DNA of 64,000 nt from Flavobacteriaceae bacterium (GTDB taxonomy: Bacteria; Bacteroidota; Bacteroidia; Flavobacteriales; Flavobacteriaceae): contig CANHWG010000002.1 in NCBI GenBank assembly GCA_947464335.1, positions 1 through 64,000 on the forward strand. The letters are read 5' to 3'. The first letter of the stretch is position 1; each line of letters starts with the position of its first letter. Below, piece after piece: positions 42,808 to 51,316 of the stretch. Under the pieces are notes generated by a model. That model ran no database searches and had not been told where the DNA came from. It saw nothing but the letters and a program-made list of their open reading frames with translations. The translations under genes and the position numbers were made by a program.

Positions 42808-45714
42808 TTAAAAATTATAGGTCATTGAAAAAGAAAATGTAGGTCCAAATTTTGTACGCCAATAAAGATTATCGTACTTGGGATTATAGCCATCTTCATA
42901 TAGGTAGTCTCCAGTAAAAACATAATTCCCAAATGTTTCAAAAGTTCCATATCGACTTGCTTTACTGTAATCATTCTGATAGAAAATTTGATCTTGAGCC
43001 AAAATATTTTGAATGTTAAGTTTCAGTTCTATTTTGTTTTTCATTAAGTTTTTTGCTACTTGAAAATCAATTATTGTCCTTCCTTTTTCCCATAAAGCTG
43101 GATTAAATTCATTTCCTGCAATTGCAATTCTATTTCCAACTCTATTTAAATTAGAGGAAAAGACCCAGCCATTCTCTTTGTTCAAATATTGCAAACCTAC
43201 GTTTATCACAAAAGGAGATTGACCTTGTAGCGGAATGCTCGAATCGGTATTGATAGAACTAATACTCGAAACATCCACCACTGATTTAATTATCGCAGTA
43301 TTAGCAAATAATGTGATATCATCAAAAACGGTAGTATTTTCGTTTGTGAAAATAGAACTCAATAAGGTTCTAAATTCTAATTCTATACCGCTATTTATGG
43401 CACTGTCTGCGTTTCTATAGGTTACAGTTTTATTGTTGATTTCCTGCTTAAGCTCTATAGGATTCGTGAAATTTTTTCTAAAATAGGAAACTGAAAATAG
43501 CTGTCCTTTTCCGGGATAAAATTCATAACGTATGTCAAAATTTTTAACTTTAGCTATTTTCAAAGTATCATTTCCTTGAGTAAAAAATTGAGTGGTAAAA
43601 TCATAAAATCCAAAAGGTGCTAATTCTCTATATTCAGGTCTGTTTAACGTTTTTGAATAGCTAACACGTAAATTTTGTTTACTGGTTAAAGCATAGACTA
43701 TATTTACAGAAGGAAGTATATCATTTTGAGGCTTATTTAAAGATAGATACTCCGTTTCACCTTTTCGAGCATCCAAAGTTTGAACGAAACTTTCATATCG
43801 AACGCCCCAGATGACTCTGAATTTTTTATAGCGATTATCTAGCATAATATAGCCTGCATTTAATCTAGAGGTTGCAGAATACGAATCTGTAAATTTTGTA
43901 AAATCAAACAGAGTAAAACCGTTTAATCCGGATGGAAGTTGCCCCATATTGGCAACATTAAAAATAGTAGCATTAGGCAATTCTAATAGTTGTGTATCAA
44001 AACTTCCTCCTTGTGTCAGCGTATTATATTGTAATTGACGAGCAAAAAAGTCTCTTTCTCTGTATTGTGTAAAACCACCAATTTTTAATTCATTATTTAA
44101 TTTTTCACCAATTAAAAATTTTCTTGAAATATCTATTTTACCTCCAGTGATAAATTCTTTATTTTCAGAAAAAAACATTCCTCCACCGTAATCAGGACCA
44201 CCATTATTATTTGCAATTAGTGCAATAGGCGTCGTTTGCGCCGGATCTGTACTAGTAGGGTCCGCTATAGTATACATATTTCTACGCAAATTGGGAATGT
44301 CTCTATTAATGTCGCTATAAAAGCCAGTCCAGTTCAGTTTAATTTTTGGTTTAGAAAAATAATGTTCTCCATTTAATTGTCCAGAATAAATTCTATTGCT
44401 TGTAAACCATCTCACATCTGAAACAGTTTCTCTAACATCTGGAACATCATTTTGACCATTTCGTTCTACTACTAAATCAGTTGAATTTATACTGAAAATG
44501 TTTTTAAAAGAAAGGGAATGATTATCATTAAATTTCAACGAAAAATTTGCTAATGCAGCGGTTAATACTTGCTCACTGTAGTTTCTGTCATTATATTGTT
44601 TGGTCAAAATTGCCGGTAAATCTTGTCCAGGATTGTCATAATCATTCCTTAATACGGTAGTAAAATTATTCGATTTGTTATTGGAAACCGAAAACATTAT
44701 CCCTAGTGTTTTATCTTTAATATCAAAATGATGACCTATAGAATATTGAAAGCTATAATTTGGGCCAAAAGTGCTATCATTGATGTTCCAATCTGATTTA
44801 AAAGATTTGGCTACATCTACTCTTTCTTGAAAAGACAAATTGCTAAATACCTCAGTACTAGGAATAGTTGATGGTAAAGCTCGTGGGCCATTATCAAACC
44901 CTAACCAATCAGTTCCACTGCCTTTATAAGTTCTTTGATTTTCACCTGTTGTTATGGTATTGTATCCCGTACCAATAGTTACGGATTGAAAATCTTTATC
45001 AGGAACCGATTTTGTATTTATCTGAACAACACCTCCGGCAAAATCACCAGGTAAATCTGGTGAAGCTGTTTTGGTTATTATTAAATTATCCAACATATTA
45101 GATGGAAAAATATCAAAAGAGAATGCTTTTCTATCTGATTCCGAACTCGGCAATGGCGCTCCATTTAAAAAAGCGGCATTATAACGATCATTCAAACCTC
45201 TAATAATTACAAATCGATTATCTTGAATACTTGCCCCGCTAATTCTTTTTAAAACATCAGAAGTATTTTTATCAGGAGTTCTCTTAATGGTTTCGGCAGA
45301 AATACCATCAGATACATTGGCGCTATTTTTTTGAGCTATTAATAAAGATTTAACCGATTCTGTTTTTGCTTTTGTTCTGGTAATTACGACTTCATCCAAT
45401 ACATTTTTTTGTGAATTTAAAGACGCATTTATGTTGGTTGTTTCATTTGCTATTACGTTTACATCAGAAACAGCTTTTGTTTGGTAGCCAACAAATCGAA
45501 ATTCTATTTCATAAAGACCAACAGGAATATTTCTAAAGATAAATTTTCCTTCGGAGTCACTGGTTATGCTTTTTTTTAACTCTTTGATGCTAATATTAAC
45601 ACCCGGAAGAGATGAACCATTTGATTCATCAAGAACACTTCCTGAAATTATGCCGGATTGAGAGTAAATAGTTTGTGATATAATAAATAACAATAGAGAG
45701 TAAAATAATTTCAT
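42808..45714 (-). CDS. TonB-dependent outer membrane receptor
   Basis: The 968-residue protein has a signal peptide (MKLFYSLLLFIISQTIYSQ). It then has a carboxypeptidase-regulatory-like domain at 24-105 (GVNISIKELKKSITSDSEGKF), a plug domain (SDVLKRISGASIQDNRFVIIRGLNDRYN, about 155-185) and a 22-strand-type barrel ending in KFGPTFSFSMTYNF. It imports a large or scarce nutrient using TonB energy. No SusD partner gene is adjacent, so a glycan-specific SusCD pair is not supported; the substrate is unknown. The lack of SusD suggests metal, vitamin, protein fragment or another ligand. Confidence 0.93.
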   Translation of the reverse strand: MKLFYSLLLFIISQTIYSQSGIISGSVLDESNGSSLPGVNISIKELKKSITSDSEGKFIFRNIPVGLYEIEFRFVGYQTKAVSDVNVIANETTNINASLNSQKNVLDEVVITRTKAKTESVKSLLIAQKNSANVSDGISAETIKRTPDKNTSDVLKRISGASIQDNRFVIIRGLNDRYNAAFLNGAPLPSSESDRKAFSFDIFPSNMLDNLIITKTASPDLPGDFAGGVVQINTKSVPDKDFQSVTIGTGYNTITTGENQRTYKGSGTDWLGFDNGPRALPSTIPSTEVFSNLSFQERVDVAKSFKSDWNINDSTFGPNYSFQYSIGHHFDIKDKTLGIMFSVSNNKSNNFTTVLRNDYDNPGQDLPAILTKQYNDRNYSEQVLTAALANFSLKFNDNHSLSFKNIFSINSTDLVVERNGQNDVPDVRETVSDVRWFTSNRIYSGQLNGEHYFSKPKIKLNWTGFYSDINRDIPNLRRNMYTIADPTSTDPAQTTPIALIANNNGGPDYGGGMFFSENKEFITGGKIDISRKFLIGEKLNNELKIGGFTQYRERDFFARQLQYNTLTQGGSFDTQLLELPNATIFNVANMGQLPSGLNGFTLFDFTKFTDSYSATSRLNAGYIMLDNRYKKFRVIWGVRYESFVQTLDARKGETEYLSLNKPQNDILPSVNIVYALTSKQNLRVSYSKTLNRPEYRELAPFGFYDFTTQFFTQGNDTLKIAKVKNFDIRYEFYPGKGQLFSVSYFRKNFTNPIELKQEINNKTVTYRNADSAINSGIELEFRTLLSSIFTNENTTVFDDITLFANTAIIKSVVDVSSISSINTDSSIPLQGQSPFVINVGLQYLNKENGWVFSSNLNRVGNRIAIAGNEFNPALWEKGRTIIDFQVAKNLMKNKIELKLNIQNILAQDQIFYQNDYSKASRYGTFETFGNYVFTGDYLYEDGYNPKYDNLYWRTKFGPTFSFSMTYNF

Positions 45715-45902
45715 GCTTTAGATTTTTGCTTCATGCAAACTAAAGGCGCAATTGTCAAATTATTGTTAATATAAAATTATTTAATACAAGCATATCATTA
45801 TAAAAACATTAATAAATCATTACTTACAAAACCAAAAGCATAATGAATGTTTTGAAATTGTTAATAATTAATTTGCTGGTGTTTAACGACTACTAATTTG
45901 AA

Positions 45903-45910
45903 TAGATTTG
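45903..45910 (+). promoter_or_regulatory. -7 promoter element before the OmpA-family gene
   Basis: TAGATTTG matches TAnnTTTG. It overlaps a TTG codon at 45908 that would be the start of a longer reading frame; because transcription should begin near 45917, the true start must be the ATG at 45929. No TTG at the ideal -33 distance was found. Confidence 0.5.
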
Positions 45911-45928
45911 CAAAAAAATATATATTTT

Positions 45929-47248
45929 ATGAGAAAATATTTGTCATTAATTTTGATAATTCTTGTTGCTAGTAGTTCTTTTTCACAAGAAAGTATTGAT
46001 TCAGCAAGTATAAAAAAACCAAAAATAAATAGATGGTCTATAGATTTTTCTTTTGGAAGTAGTCGGGGAATTAGACCTTACAATGAGGGTTATTTTTCTA
46101 CTGAAAATGAAAAGTTTTTAGGGGAATTTAATTTAAATTCTATCAATATTGGAGCAAGGTATTATATTAATAAATACGTAACATTTAAATCTGATTTAGC
46201 TTTTGATCGATTTTTACCTACGAACGATAAAAGTTTAGATTTTGATGTGGCTCAATATAGATTGTCTATTCAGACCATGTTTAACATTAATATGTTATTT
46301 GGTTTAGATGAATTTTCAAAATTCAAATTACAACCTCATTTAGGGTTAAATATTGCTTCTTTGAAAACTATTAAATCATCCCAAAATCAGGTCATTGGTT
46401 CGCCTGATCATATCATCGGAATGATTATAGGTATTACTCCTTCCTACAACATAACAAGTAAAACTAATTTATTTTTAGATTTAAGTTTAATAAACAATTT
46501 TAGACAACATCATACTTGGGATGGAAATGTGTCAGATGAAACGAATAATTTAACAGGTCAGATGAGTAACATTTCATTAGGAATTAGCTATAAATTAGGA
46601 AAACCAATTACTAATGATGAAAAAGAAGCACTAAAAAAACTGGAAGAAGCCAAAAATAACGAATTAGAAAAAAGACTTACTGATGTTGAAACTAAACTGA
46701 TTGATACTGATAATGATGGAGTACCAGATCTTATTGATCAAGAGAAAAGTTCATTAGAAGGAGCCTTGGTAGACAGTAAAGGTGTTATGATTGACAAAAA
46801 CAAAAATAATATTCCTGATGAAGTAGAAAAGTATTTAGATAAAACGAATGGAAAAACGAATGGGAGTGGTTTAAATAATTCAGAAGATTCAAGTAATGAA
46901 ATGTTCAAAAAAGCAATAGATGAAGGTTATATCTGTGTGTTTTTCGAAACAGGTAAAGCAGTGTATTCTAATTCTTCTAAAGATGCTATTAATTACATAC
47001 AAACTTTCTTAATAACAAATCCTGAGGCTAAAATCGATTTGATTGGGTACACTGACGATATTGGAACAAGCGAGTACAACCAAAAATTAGGTTTAGATAG
47101 AGCTAATAATGTAAAAGATACTTTAGTTAAATTAGGAATTGAACCTTATAGATTAAAGGCAATATCTGCTGGGGAAGATCAAACTTATAATCCAAGTACA
47201 CAAGAGACAAGAAGTTTTGTTAGAAAAGTTATTTTTAGAATAAAATAA
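45929..47248 (+). CDS. OmpA-family outer membrane protein
   Basis: The 439-residue protein has a signal peptide (MRKYLSLILIILVASSSFSQ) and an 8-strand-type barrel to about residue 220. Calcium-binding thrombospondin-type-3-like repeats follow (DTDNDGVPDLIDQE and DKNKNNIPDEVEKY), then an OmpA-like peptidoglycan-binding domain (FFETGKAVYS, IDLIGYTDDIGTSEYNQKLGLDRANNV). It links the outer membrane to the cell wall. Start chosen by the promoter position. A terminator follows at 47282. Confidence 0.92.
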   Translation: MRKYLSLILIILVASSSFSQESIDSASIKKPKINRWSIDFSFGSSRGIRPYNEGYFSTENEKFLGEFNLNSINIGARYYINKYVTFKSDLAFDRFLPTNDKSLDFDVAQYRLSIQTMFNINMLFGLDEFSKFKLQPHLGLNIASLKTIKSSQNQVIGSPDHIIGMIIGITPSYNITSKTNLFLDLSLINNFRQHHTWDGNVSDETNNLTGQMSNISLGISYKLGKPITNDEKEALKKLEEAKNNELEKRLTDVETKLIDTDNDGVPDLIDQEKSSLEGALVDSKGVMIDKNKNNIPDEVEKYLDKTNGKTNGSGLNNSEDSSNEMFKKAIDEGYICVFFETGKAVYSNSSKDAINYIQTFLITNPEAKIDLIGYTDDIGTSEYNQKLGLDRANNVKDTLVKLGIEPYRLKAISAGEDQTYNPSTQETRSFVRKVIFRIK

Positions 47249-47281
47249 TGGGATTAACTATATAGTAAATATATTTTATGA

Positions 47282-47311
47282 AAACCTGAAATTTTAATTT
47301 CAGGTTTTTTT
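47282..47311 (+). terminator. Terminator after the OmpA-family gene
   Basis: An 11-bp stem (aaacctgaaat / atttcaggttt) with a 4-nt loop is followed by T-rich DNA, 34 nt after the stop. Confidence 0.88.
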
Positions 47312-47369
47312 ATTTGTATTAGTGATCAACTTCAATTACATTTAAGCTACGTTTTTCTATTTATTAATT

Positions 47370-47628
47370 GGTAATGAGATTTGATATAAAGAGGAGGACT
47401 GCCAGTGGCAGTCAGGCCTGCCTGCCGGAAGGCAGGTACGCGAGCTTTAGCTCGCTAAGTATCGCTTGGGATTAACTTCGTTGATCCTTTTTGGTAGAAC
47501 CTAACACAAAAAAACCTCCAAGAACGCTTCGCGTCCTTTTGTTTTTTTTTCTAAAACACTTACAAGAGCAAACTCTTTACGCGTTTTAAAAATAAAAACC
47601 GATTAGTTTCCTAATCGGTTTTTTTGTG
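47370..47628. repeat. Tandem hairpin-rich repeat, unit 1 (259 bp)
   Basis: The unit opens with ggtaatgag, the same bases as the 3' end of the adjacent tRNA-Val gene read on the plus strand. It then holds a chain of hairpins: gactgcc-agt-ggcagtc, a 20-bp extra piece (cctgcctgccggaaggcagg), gcgagc-ttta-gctcgc, ggattaac-ttc-gttgatcc, acgc-ttc-gcgt, aagag-caaa-ctctt, and the terminator hairpin ccgattag-tttc-ctaatcgg. No open reading frame of interest exists. Nearly identical copies follow. Confidence 0.9.
47594..47623. terminator. Bidirectional terminator hairpin in unit 1
   Basis: A 13-bp stem (47594-47606 with 47611-47623), loop tttc, with A run before and T run after it, so it can act in both directions. 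Confidence 0.7.
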
Positions 47629-47888
47629 GGTAATGAGATTTGATATAAAGAGGAGGACTGCCAGTGGCAGTCAGGCCTGCCTGCCGGAAGGCAGGTACGC
47701 GAGCTTTAGTTCGCTAAGTATCGCTTGGGATTAACTTCGTTGATCCTTTTTGGGAGAACCTAACACAAAAAAACCTCCAAGAACGCTTCGCGTCCTTTTG
47801 TTTTTTATTTCTAAAACACTTACAAGAGCAAACTCTTTACGCATTTTAAAAATAAAAACCGATTAGGAAACTAATCGGTTTTATTGTG
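47629..47888. repeat. Tandem hairpin-rich repeat, unit 2 (260 bp)
   Basis: A second copy of the preceding unit with few base changes. The stem gcgagc-ttta-gttcgc shows a G-T wobble where unit 1 has G-C. The terminator hairpin loop is gaaa instead of tttc, meaning this hairpin is the reverse complement of that in units 1 and 3. The 20-bp extra piece is kept. Confidence 0.9.
47855..47882. terminator. Bidirectional terminator hairpin in unit 2, inverted
   Basis: A stem of 12 bp (47855-47866 with 47871-47882) with loop gaaa; the flipped version of the hairpin in units 1 and 3. Confidence 0.65.
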
Positions 47889-48127
47889 GGTAATGAGATT
47901 TGATATAAAGAGGAGGACTGCCAGTGGCAGTCAGGTACGCGAGCTTTAGCTCGCTAAGTATCGCTTGGGATTAACTTCGTTGATCCTTTTTGGTAGAACC
48001 TAACACAAAAAAACCTCCAAGAACGCTTCGCGTCCTTTTGTTTTTTATTTCTAAAACACTTACAAGAGTAAACTCTTGACGCGTTTTAAAAATAAAAACC
48101 GATTAGTTTCCTAATCGGTTTTATTGT
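47889..48127. repeat. Tandem hairpin-rich repeat, unit 3 (240 bp)
   Basis: The third copy lacks the 20-bp extra piece that units 1 and 2 carry, accounting exactly for its shorter period. The stem caagag-taaa-ctcttg has one more base pair than in units 1 and 2. It ends at the real tRNA-Val gene, so the array is three copies of the DNA directly downstream of that tRNA. Confidence 0.9.
48095..48122 (-). terminator. Terminator of tRNA-Val, in unit 3
   Basis: A 12-bp stem (48095-48106 with 48111-48122), loop tttc, lies 5 nt beyond the 3' end of tRNA-Val on the minus strand and is followed there by T-rich sequence. This is the natural terminator of the tRNA transcript. Confidence 0.8.
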
Positions 48128-48201
48128 GGGTAATGAGGGATTCGAACCCCCGACCCTCTCGGTGTAAACGAGATGCTCTGAACCAACTGAGCTAATCACC
48201 C
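48128..48201 (-). tRNA. tRNA-Val (anticodon UAC)
   Basis: The 74-nt minus-strand sequence folds as a full cloverleaf. The acceptor stem is GGGTGAT / ATTACCC, the D arm GCTC...GAGC, the anticodon stem TCTCG / CGAGA around loop TTTACAC (anticodon TAC), and the T arm GGGGG-TTCGAAT-CCCTC. CCA is not encoded. Promoter at 48224-48253 and terminator at 48095-48122 flank it, so it is a single-gene transcript. Its last ten bases recur at the start of each of the three repeat units downstream. Confidence 0.96.
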
Positions 48202-48223
48202 GTGTTGCGCTTTAATGCGAGTG

Positions 48224-48253
48224 CAAATATAGGACTCTTTTTTATATCTGCAA
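48224..48253 (-). promoter_or_regulatory. Promoter of tRNA-Val
   Basis: On the minus strand: TTG (48251-48253), a 19-nt spacer, then TATATTTG (48224-48231). This is the Bacteroidota consensus with ideal spacing, and it ends 22 nt before the tRNA 5' end. Confidence 0.8.
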
Positions 48254-48270
48254 ACTTAAATTGAAAAAAA

Positions 48271-49491
48271 TCACAAAATTTCTGCTACTACAAACGTACT
48301 CCCACCAAGATAAATGAAGTCATTATGGTTGGCATTTTTTTTAGCGGTTAGATAAGCTTTTGATACTGAAATATATGTTTCTCCGCAAAGAGAATAAGTC
48401 ATTGCTTTTTCTTTTAAAATTACAGGATCTAATCCTCGAGGAATATTTGGCTTACAGAAATAATAAATGGCATTTTTGGGAAATATAGGTAGAATTTCGT
48501 CTAGATTTTTGTCATTTACTAATCCTAAAACTATATGTAATTGATCATAAATTTCATTTTTTATTTGGTTCATAACAATTTTTAACCCGTGAGCATTATG
48601 TGCCGTATCACAAATAATTTTTGGATTTGAACCCAGTTGTTGCCATCTTCCTTGAAGCCCTGTATTTTTAATTACATTCAAAAATCCTTTTATAATAGCT
48701 TCTTCAGGAACGATTAGCAACTTTTTAGTATTGACTACTTTTAGGGTTTGCAATACCGTTTTTTTATTTTGAACCTGATAATCGCCCAGCAAAGCCGAAG
48801 GATAAGTTTCTTGAATCAAATCGGAGGCAAAATAGATTTCAGAGTGCATCTCTTTTGCTTTAGTTAAAAAAACAGATTCTGTTTCAGTCGTATATTCTCC
48901 AATAATTATAGGGATATTGGATTTAATAATTCCGGCTTTTTCATACGCTATTGCTTCTAAAGTATCTCCTAAAAATTGTGTATGATCTAATCCGATATTT
49001 GTGATAACCGATACTATTGGAGTAATTATATTAGTCGAATCTAATCTTCCTCCCATTCCCACTTCAATAATATTGATATCTGTTTTTTGTTTCACAAAAT
49101 ACTCAAATGCCAAACCAACACTCATTTCAAAAAAACTTAATTCATGTGTTTCAAAAAACGCTTTGTTTTTGTTTATAAAATTACAAACGTATTGCTCCGG
49201 TATCGGTTTCCCGTTAATGACAATTCGTTCTCGATAATCTTTTAAATGGGGTGATGTATACAAGCCAACGTTATAACCTGCTTCTTGTAAAACCGAAGCT
49301 AAAAGATGCGATGTTGATCCTTTACCATTGGTTCCTGCCACGTGTATACATTTTAAATTTTTCTCTGGGTTACCTAAATGATTGGATAATAAAACGGTAT
49401 TGGTTATATCTTTTCTGTAGGCAGTTGCACCTTGTGTTTGATACATGGGCAATTGGTTAAACATCCATTTTAACGTTTCCGGATAGTTCAT
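48271..49491 (-). CDS. folC: Folylpolyglutamate synthase / dihydrofolate synthase
   Basis: The 406-residue enzyme adds glutamate to dihydropteroate or to folates. The P-loop AGTNGKGST at 52-60 and LYTSPHLKDYRERI match the Mur ligase-like FolC family. Later motifs are IEVGMGGRLDSTN, NIGLDHTQFLGDT and the C-terminal CDTAHNAHG. Length is normal. It is transcribed towards tRNA-Val and divergent from the exbB gene. Some bacteria use one enzyme for both activities, and the sequence does not tell which applies. Confidence 0.95.
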   Translation of the reverse strand: MNYPETLKWMFNQLPMYQTQGATAYRKDITNTVLLSNHLGNPEKNLKCIHVAGTNGKGSTSHLLASVLQEAGYNVGLYTSPHLKDYRERIVINGKPIPEQYVCNFINKNKAFFETHELSFFEMSVGLAFEYFVKQKTDINIIEVGMGGRLDSTNIITPIVSVITNIGLDHTQFLGDTLEAIAYEKAGIIKSNIPIIIGEYTTETESVFLTKAKEMHSEIYFASDLIQETYPSALLGDYQVQNKKTVLQTLKVVNTKKLLIVPEEAIIKGFLNVIKNTGLQGRWQQLGSNPKIICDTAHNAHGLKIVMNQIKNEIYDQLHIVLGLVNDKNLDEILPIFPKNAIYYFCKPNIPRGLDPVILKEKAMTYSLCGETYISVSKAYLTAKKNANHNDFIYLGGSTFVVAEIL

Positions 49492-49618
49492 AATTTTAGG
49501 AAAATTTTTGAGCAGCTATATACTTTAGTAAACTTTTTTTCGTTTATATTGTCATGCGTATTCTAGAAGTACAAAATTGAAATTATTTTCAGAATTAATA
49601 GAAAAAAATTAAATAAAT

Positions 49619-50338
49619 ATGATTAGTACATTTTTGCAGTTACAAGCCGATACTTTAGCTCAAGCGATTCCGACTATAGAAAAAGCCAATGATGCTTTAA
49701 CCAATGAAGTTTCTGTGTTAGAATTTATTTTTAAAGGTGGTTTGTTCTTAATACCCATTGCTATTTTATTGTTCTATACTCTTTATGTAATTTTTGAACG
49801 CTATTTATACATACATAAAGCAGCAAAAATGGACAAACATTTAATGAAAGATATACGAAATCATTTAATTAATGCCAATATCGAAATGGCGGTTAATTCG
49901 GCTGAAAGGAGTGGAAATGCACAAGGCACAATAATTAAAGAAGGTGTGTTAACAATTGGAAGACATATTAATGAAATAGAATCTAATATGGAGCGTGCTG
50001 CCAATATCGAAATTGGCTATATGGAAAAAAAATTAGGACAACTTGGACTGATTGCGGGTATTGCTCCAACACTTGGTTTTATTGGTACGATTTCGGGAGT
50101 AATTAAAATATTTTATAGTATATCTGTGACAGAAGATATTAGTATTGGAAATATTTCTGGCGGATTGTATGAAAAAATGATTAGTAGTGGTGCCGGATTG
50201 ATAGTAGGAATTATAGCTTATAGTGCTTACCACCTATTCAACGGGAAAATAGATGCATTCTCATTAGATATACAAAAACAAGTATTAGAATTTGTAAATA
50301 TCATTCAAAGACCAAATCATGGCAATAAAGCGAAATAA
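49619..50338 (+). CDS. exbB: MotA/TolQ/ExbB proton channel protein
   Basis: The 239-residue inner membrane protein is the channel-forming subunit of a TonB or Tol energizing complex. It has three hydrophobic segments (about 37-60, 139-160 and 183-205) and the family block ERAANIEIGYMEKKLGQLGLIAGIAPTLGFIGTISGVI. The N-terminus is longer than in E. coli ExbB. It overlaps the ExbD gene by 20 bp. With the tonB-like gene at 52.1 kb it probably powers TonB-dependent receptors such as the one at 42.8 kb. A TolQ role instead cannot be ruled out. Confidence 0.9.
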   Translation: MISTFLQLQADTLAQAIPTIEKANDALTNEVSVLEFIFKGGLFLIPIAILLFYTLYVIFERYLYIHKAAKMDKHLMKDIRNHLINANIEMAVNSAERSGNAQGTIIKEGVLTIGRHINEIESNMERAANIEIGYMEKKLGQLGLIAGIAPTLGFIGTISGVIKIFYSISVTEDISIGNISGGLYEKMISSGAGLIVGIIAYSAYHLFNGKIDAFSLDIQKQVLEFVNIIQRPNHGNKAK

Positions 50339-50714
50339 AAGATTTCATGCAGAAGTCGCTACCTCTTCATTAAGCGACATTATGTTTTTCTTGTTGTTGT
50401 TTTTCTTAATCATTTCGACTTTGGCAAATCCAAATGTAATTCGAATGACATTGCCAAAATCTAAAACCAATGAAAAAACAAACAAGCAATTAATTACTTT
50501 GTCTATTACAGATGAAAAACGTTTTTTTGTGGATAAAGAAGAAGTAGACTTTGGACAGTTAGAAGATAAATTGTTATCCAAAATGGATCCTGCAAAACAA
50601 CAAACCGTAGTCATTAGAATTCCAGCGACATTGCAAGTACAAGATTTAGTAGATGTATTGCAAATAGGAGTCAAAAACAAACTTAAGTTTGTGATAGCTA
50701 CAAGTCCAAATTAA
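50319..50714 (+). CDS. exbD: ExbD/TolR family biopolymer transporter
   Basis: The 131-residue protein has one N-terminal membrane segment (IMFFLLLFFLIISTLA) preceded by the family's conserved aspartate in SLSDIMFF, which is the proton-translocating residue in ExbD. The periplasmic domain is VFIAT-like (KNKLKFVIATSPN). It overlaps exbB by 20 bp, so translation is likely coupled. Length is normal. Confidence 0.92.
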   Translation: MAIKRNKRFHAEVATSSLSDIMFFLLLFFLIISTLANPNVIRMTLPKSKTNEKTNKQLITLSITDEKRFFVDKEEVDFGQLEDKLLSKMDPAKQQTVVIRIPATLQVQDLVDVLQIGVKNKLKFVIATSPN

Positions 50715-50736
50715 ATTAATATAAAATCTTTATAAA

Positions 50737-51273
50737 ATGAAACTGAAAGCGTTCGTGTTGATGACATTTATTACAATAGCAACTTTTGCACAAGAGACCG
50801 AATTTAAGTTTTCTAAAGCAGGATTAACTGACTTTATTGTAACAAATTATGACGGCTCTGCAAAAGACAACTATAAAAGAGCTTTAGCATGGGTAAATGA
50901 AAATAGCAAGAAAGGATATACTATAACATCATCTTCCGAAAATGAAAGTTTGACGATTCAAGGAAACAAAGAGAATTTTCTTTGTAGCAAGGCCGGAGGG
51001 ACAAATGTTTGTACTACAGGAATATTTACCATTGAAATCACATTTAAAGACGGAAAATTTAAATTTGACGCACTTAGTTTAAGCGAAAAACCGAATAATG
51101 CCACTACAATTACGGCTCATAATCTGGATGATTTTTCAGAGTATTATGATAAAGACGGGAGTTTAAAAAAATACAAAGATGATGTGCCAGCAGCTTACGA
51201 GTCACTTTTCAATGATTTGAATAAAAGTTTGATTGCTTTTATGGATAAAAAGAAGAAAGCTGAAAACTGGTAA
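50737..51273 (+). CDS. Secreted protein of unknown function, DUF4468-like
   Basis: The 178-residue protein has a signal peptide (MKLKAFVLMTFITIATFAQE) and no membrane segment afterwards. The block YKRALAWVNENSKKGYTITSS and the later FTIEITFKDGKFKFDAL resemble the DUF4468 (TBP-like fold) proteins of Bacteroidota, but this is by eye. It lies 22 bp after exbD, so it might be co-transcribed with the proton channel. The function is unknown. A terminator follows. Confidence 0.7.
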   Translation: MKLKAFVLMTFITIATFAQETEFKFSKAGLTDFIVTNYDGSAKDNYKRALAWVNENSKKGYTITSSSENESLTIQGNKENFLCSKAGGTNVCTTGIFTIEITFKDGKFKFDALSLSEKPNNATTITAHNLDDFSEYYDKDGSLKKYKDDVPAAYESLFNDLNKSLIAFMDKKKKAENW

Positions 51274-51286
51274 TAGAATCAATAGT

Positions 51287-51316
51287 AAAATCCCAATTTA
51301 AATTGGGATTTTTTAT
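51287..51316. terminator. Shared terminator between convergent genes
   Basis: A 13-bp perfect inverted repeat (aaaatcccaattt / aaattgggatttt) flanked by A and T runs. It serves both the secreted protein gene on the plus strand and the M23 gene on the minus strand. Confidence 0.85.

Noticed and set aside
42808..45714. SusCD-type polysaccharide utilization locus
   Set aside because: A TonB-dependent receptor and a GH1 enzyme are present, but there is no SusD-like gene and the GH1 has no signal peptide. A PUL in the usual sense is not supported.
47370..48127. CRISPR array or integrative element att sites beside tRNA-Val
   Set aside because: The units are 240-260 bp and nearly identical throughout, with no unique spacers. 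Only about ten tRNA bases recur and no integrase gene is nearby, so neither a CRISPR array nor a standard tRNA att site is supported.
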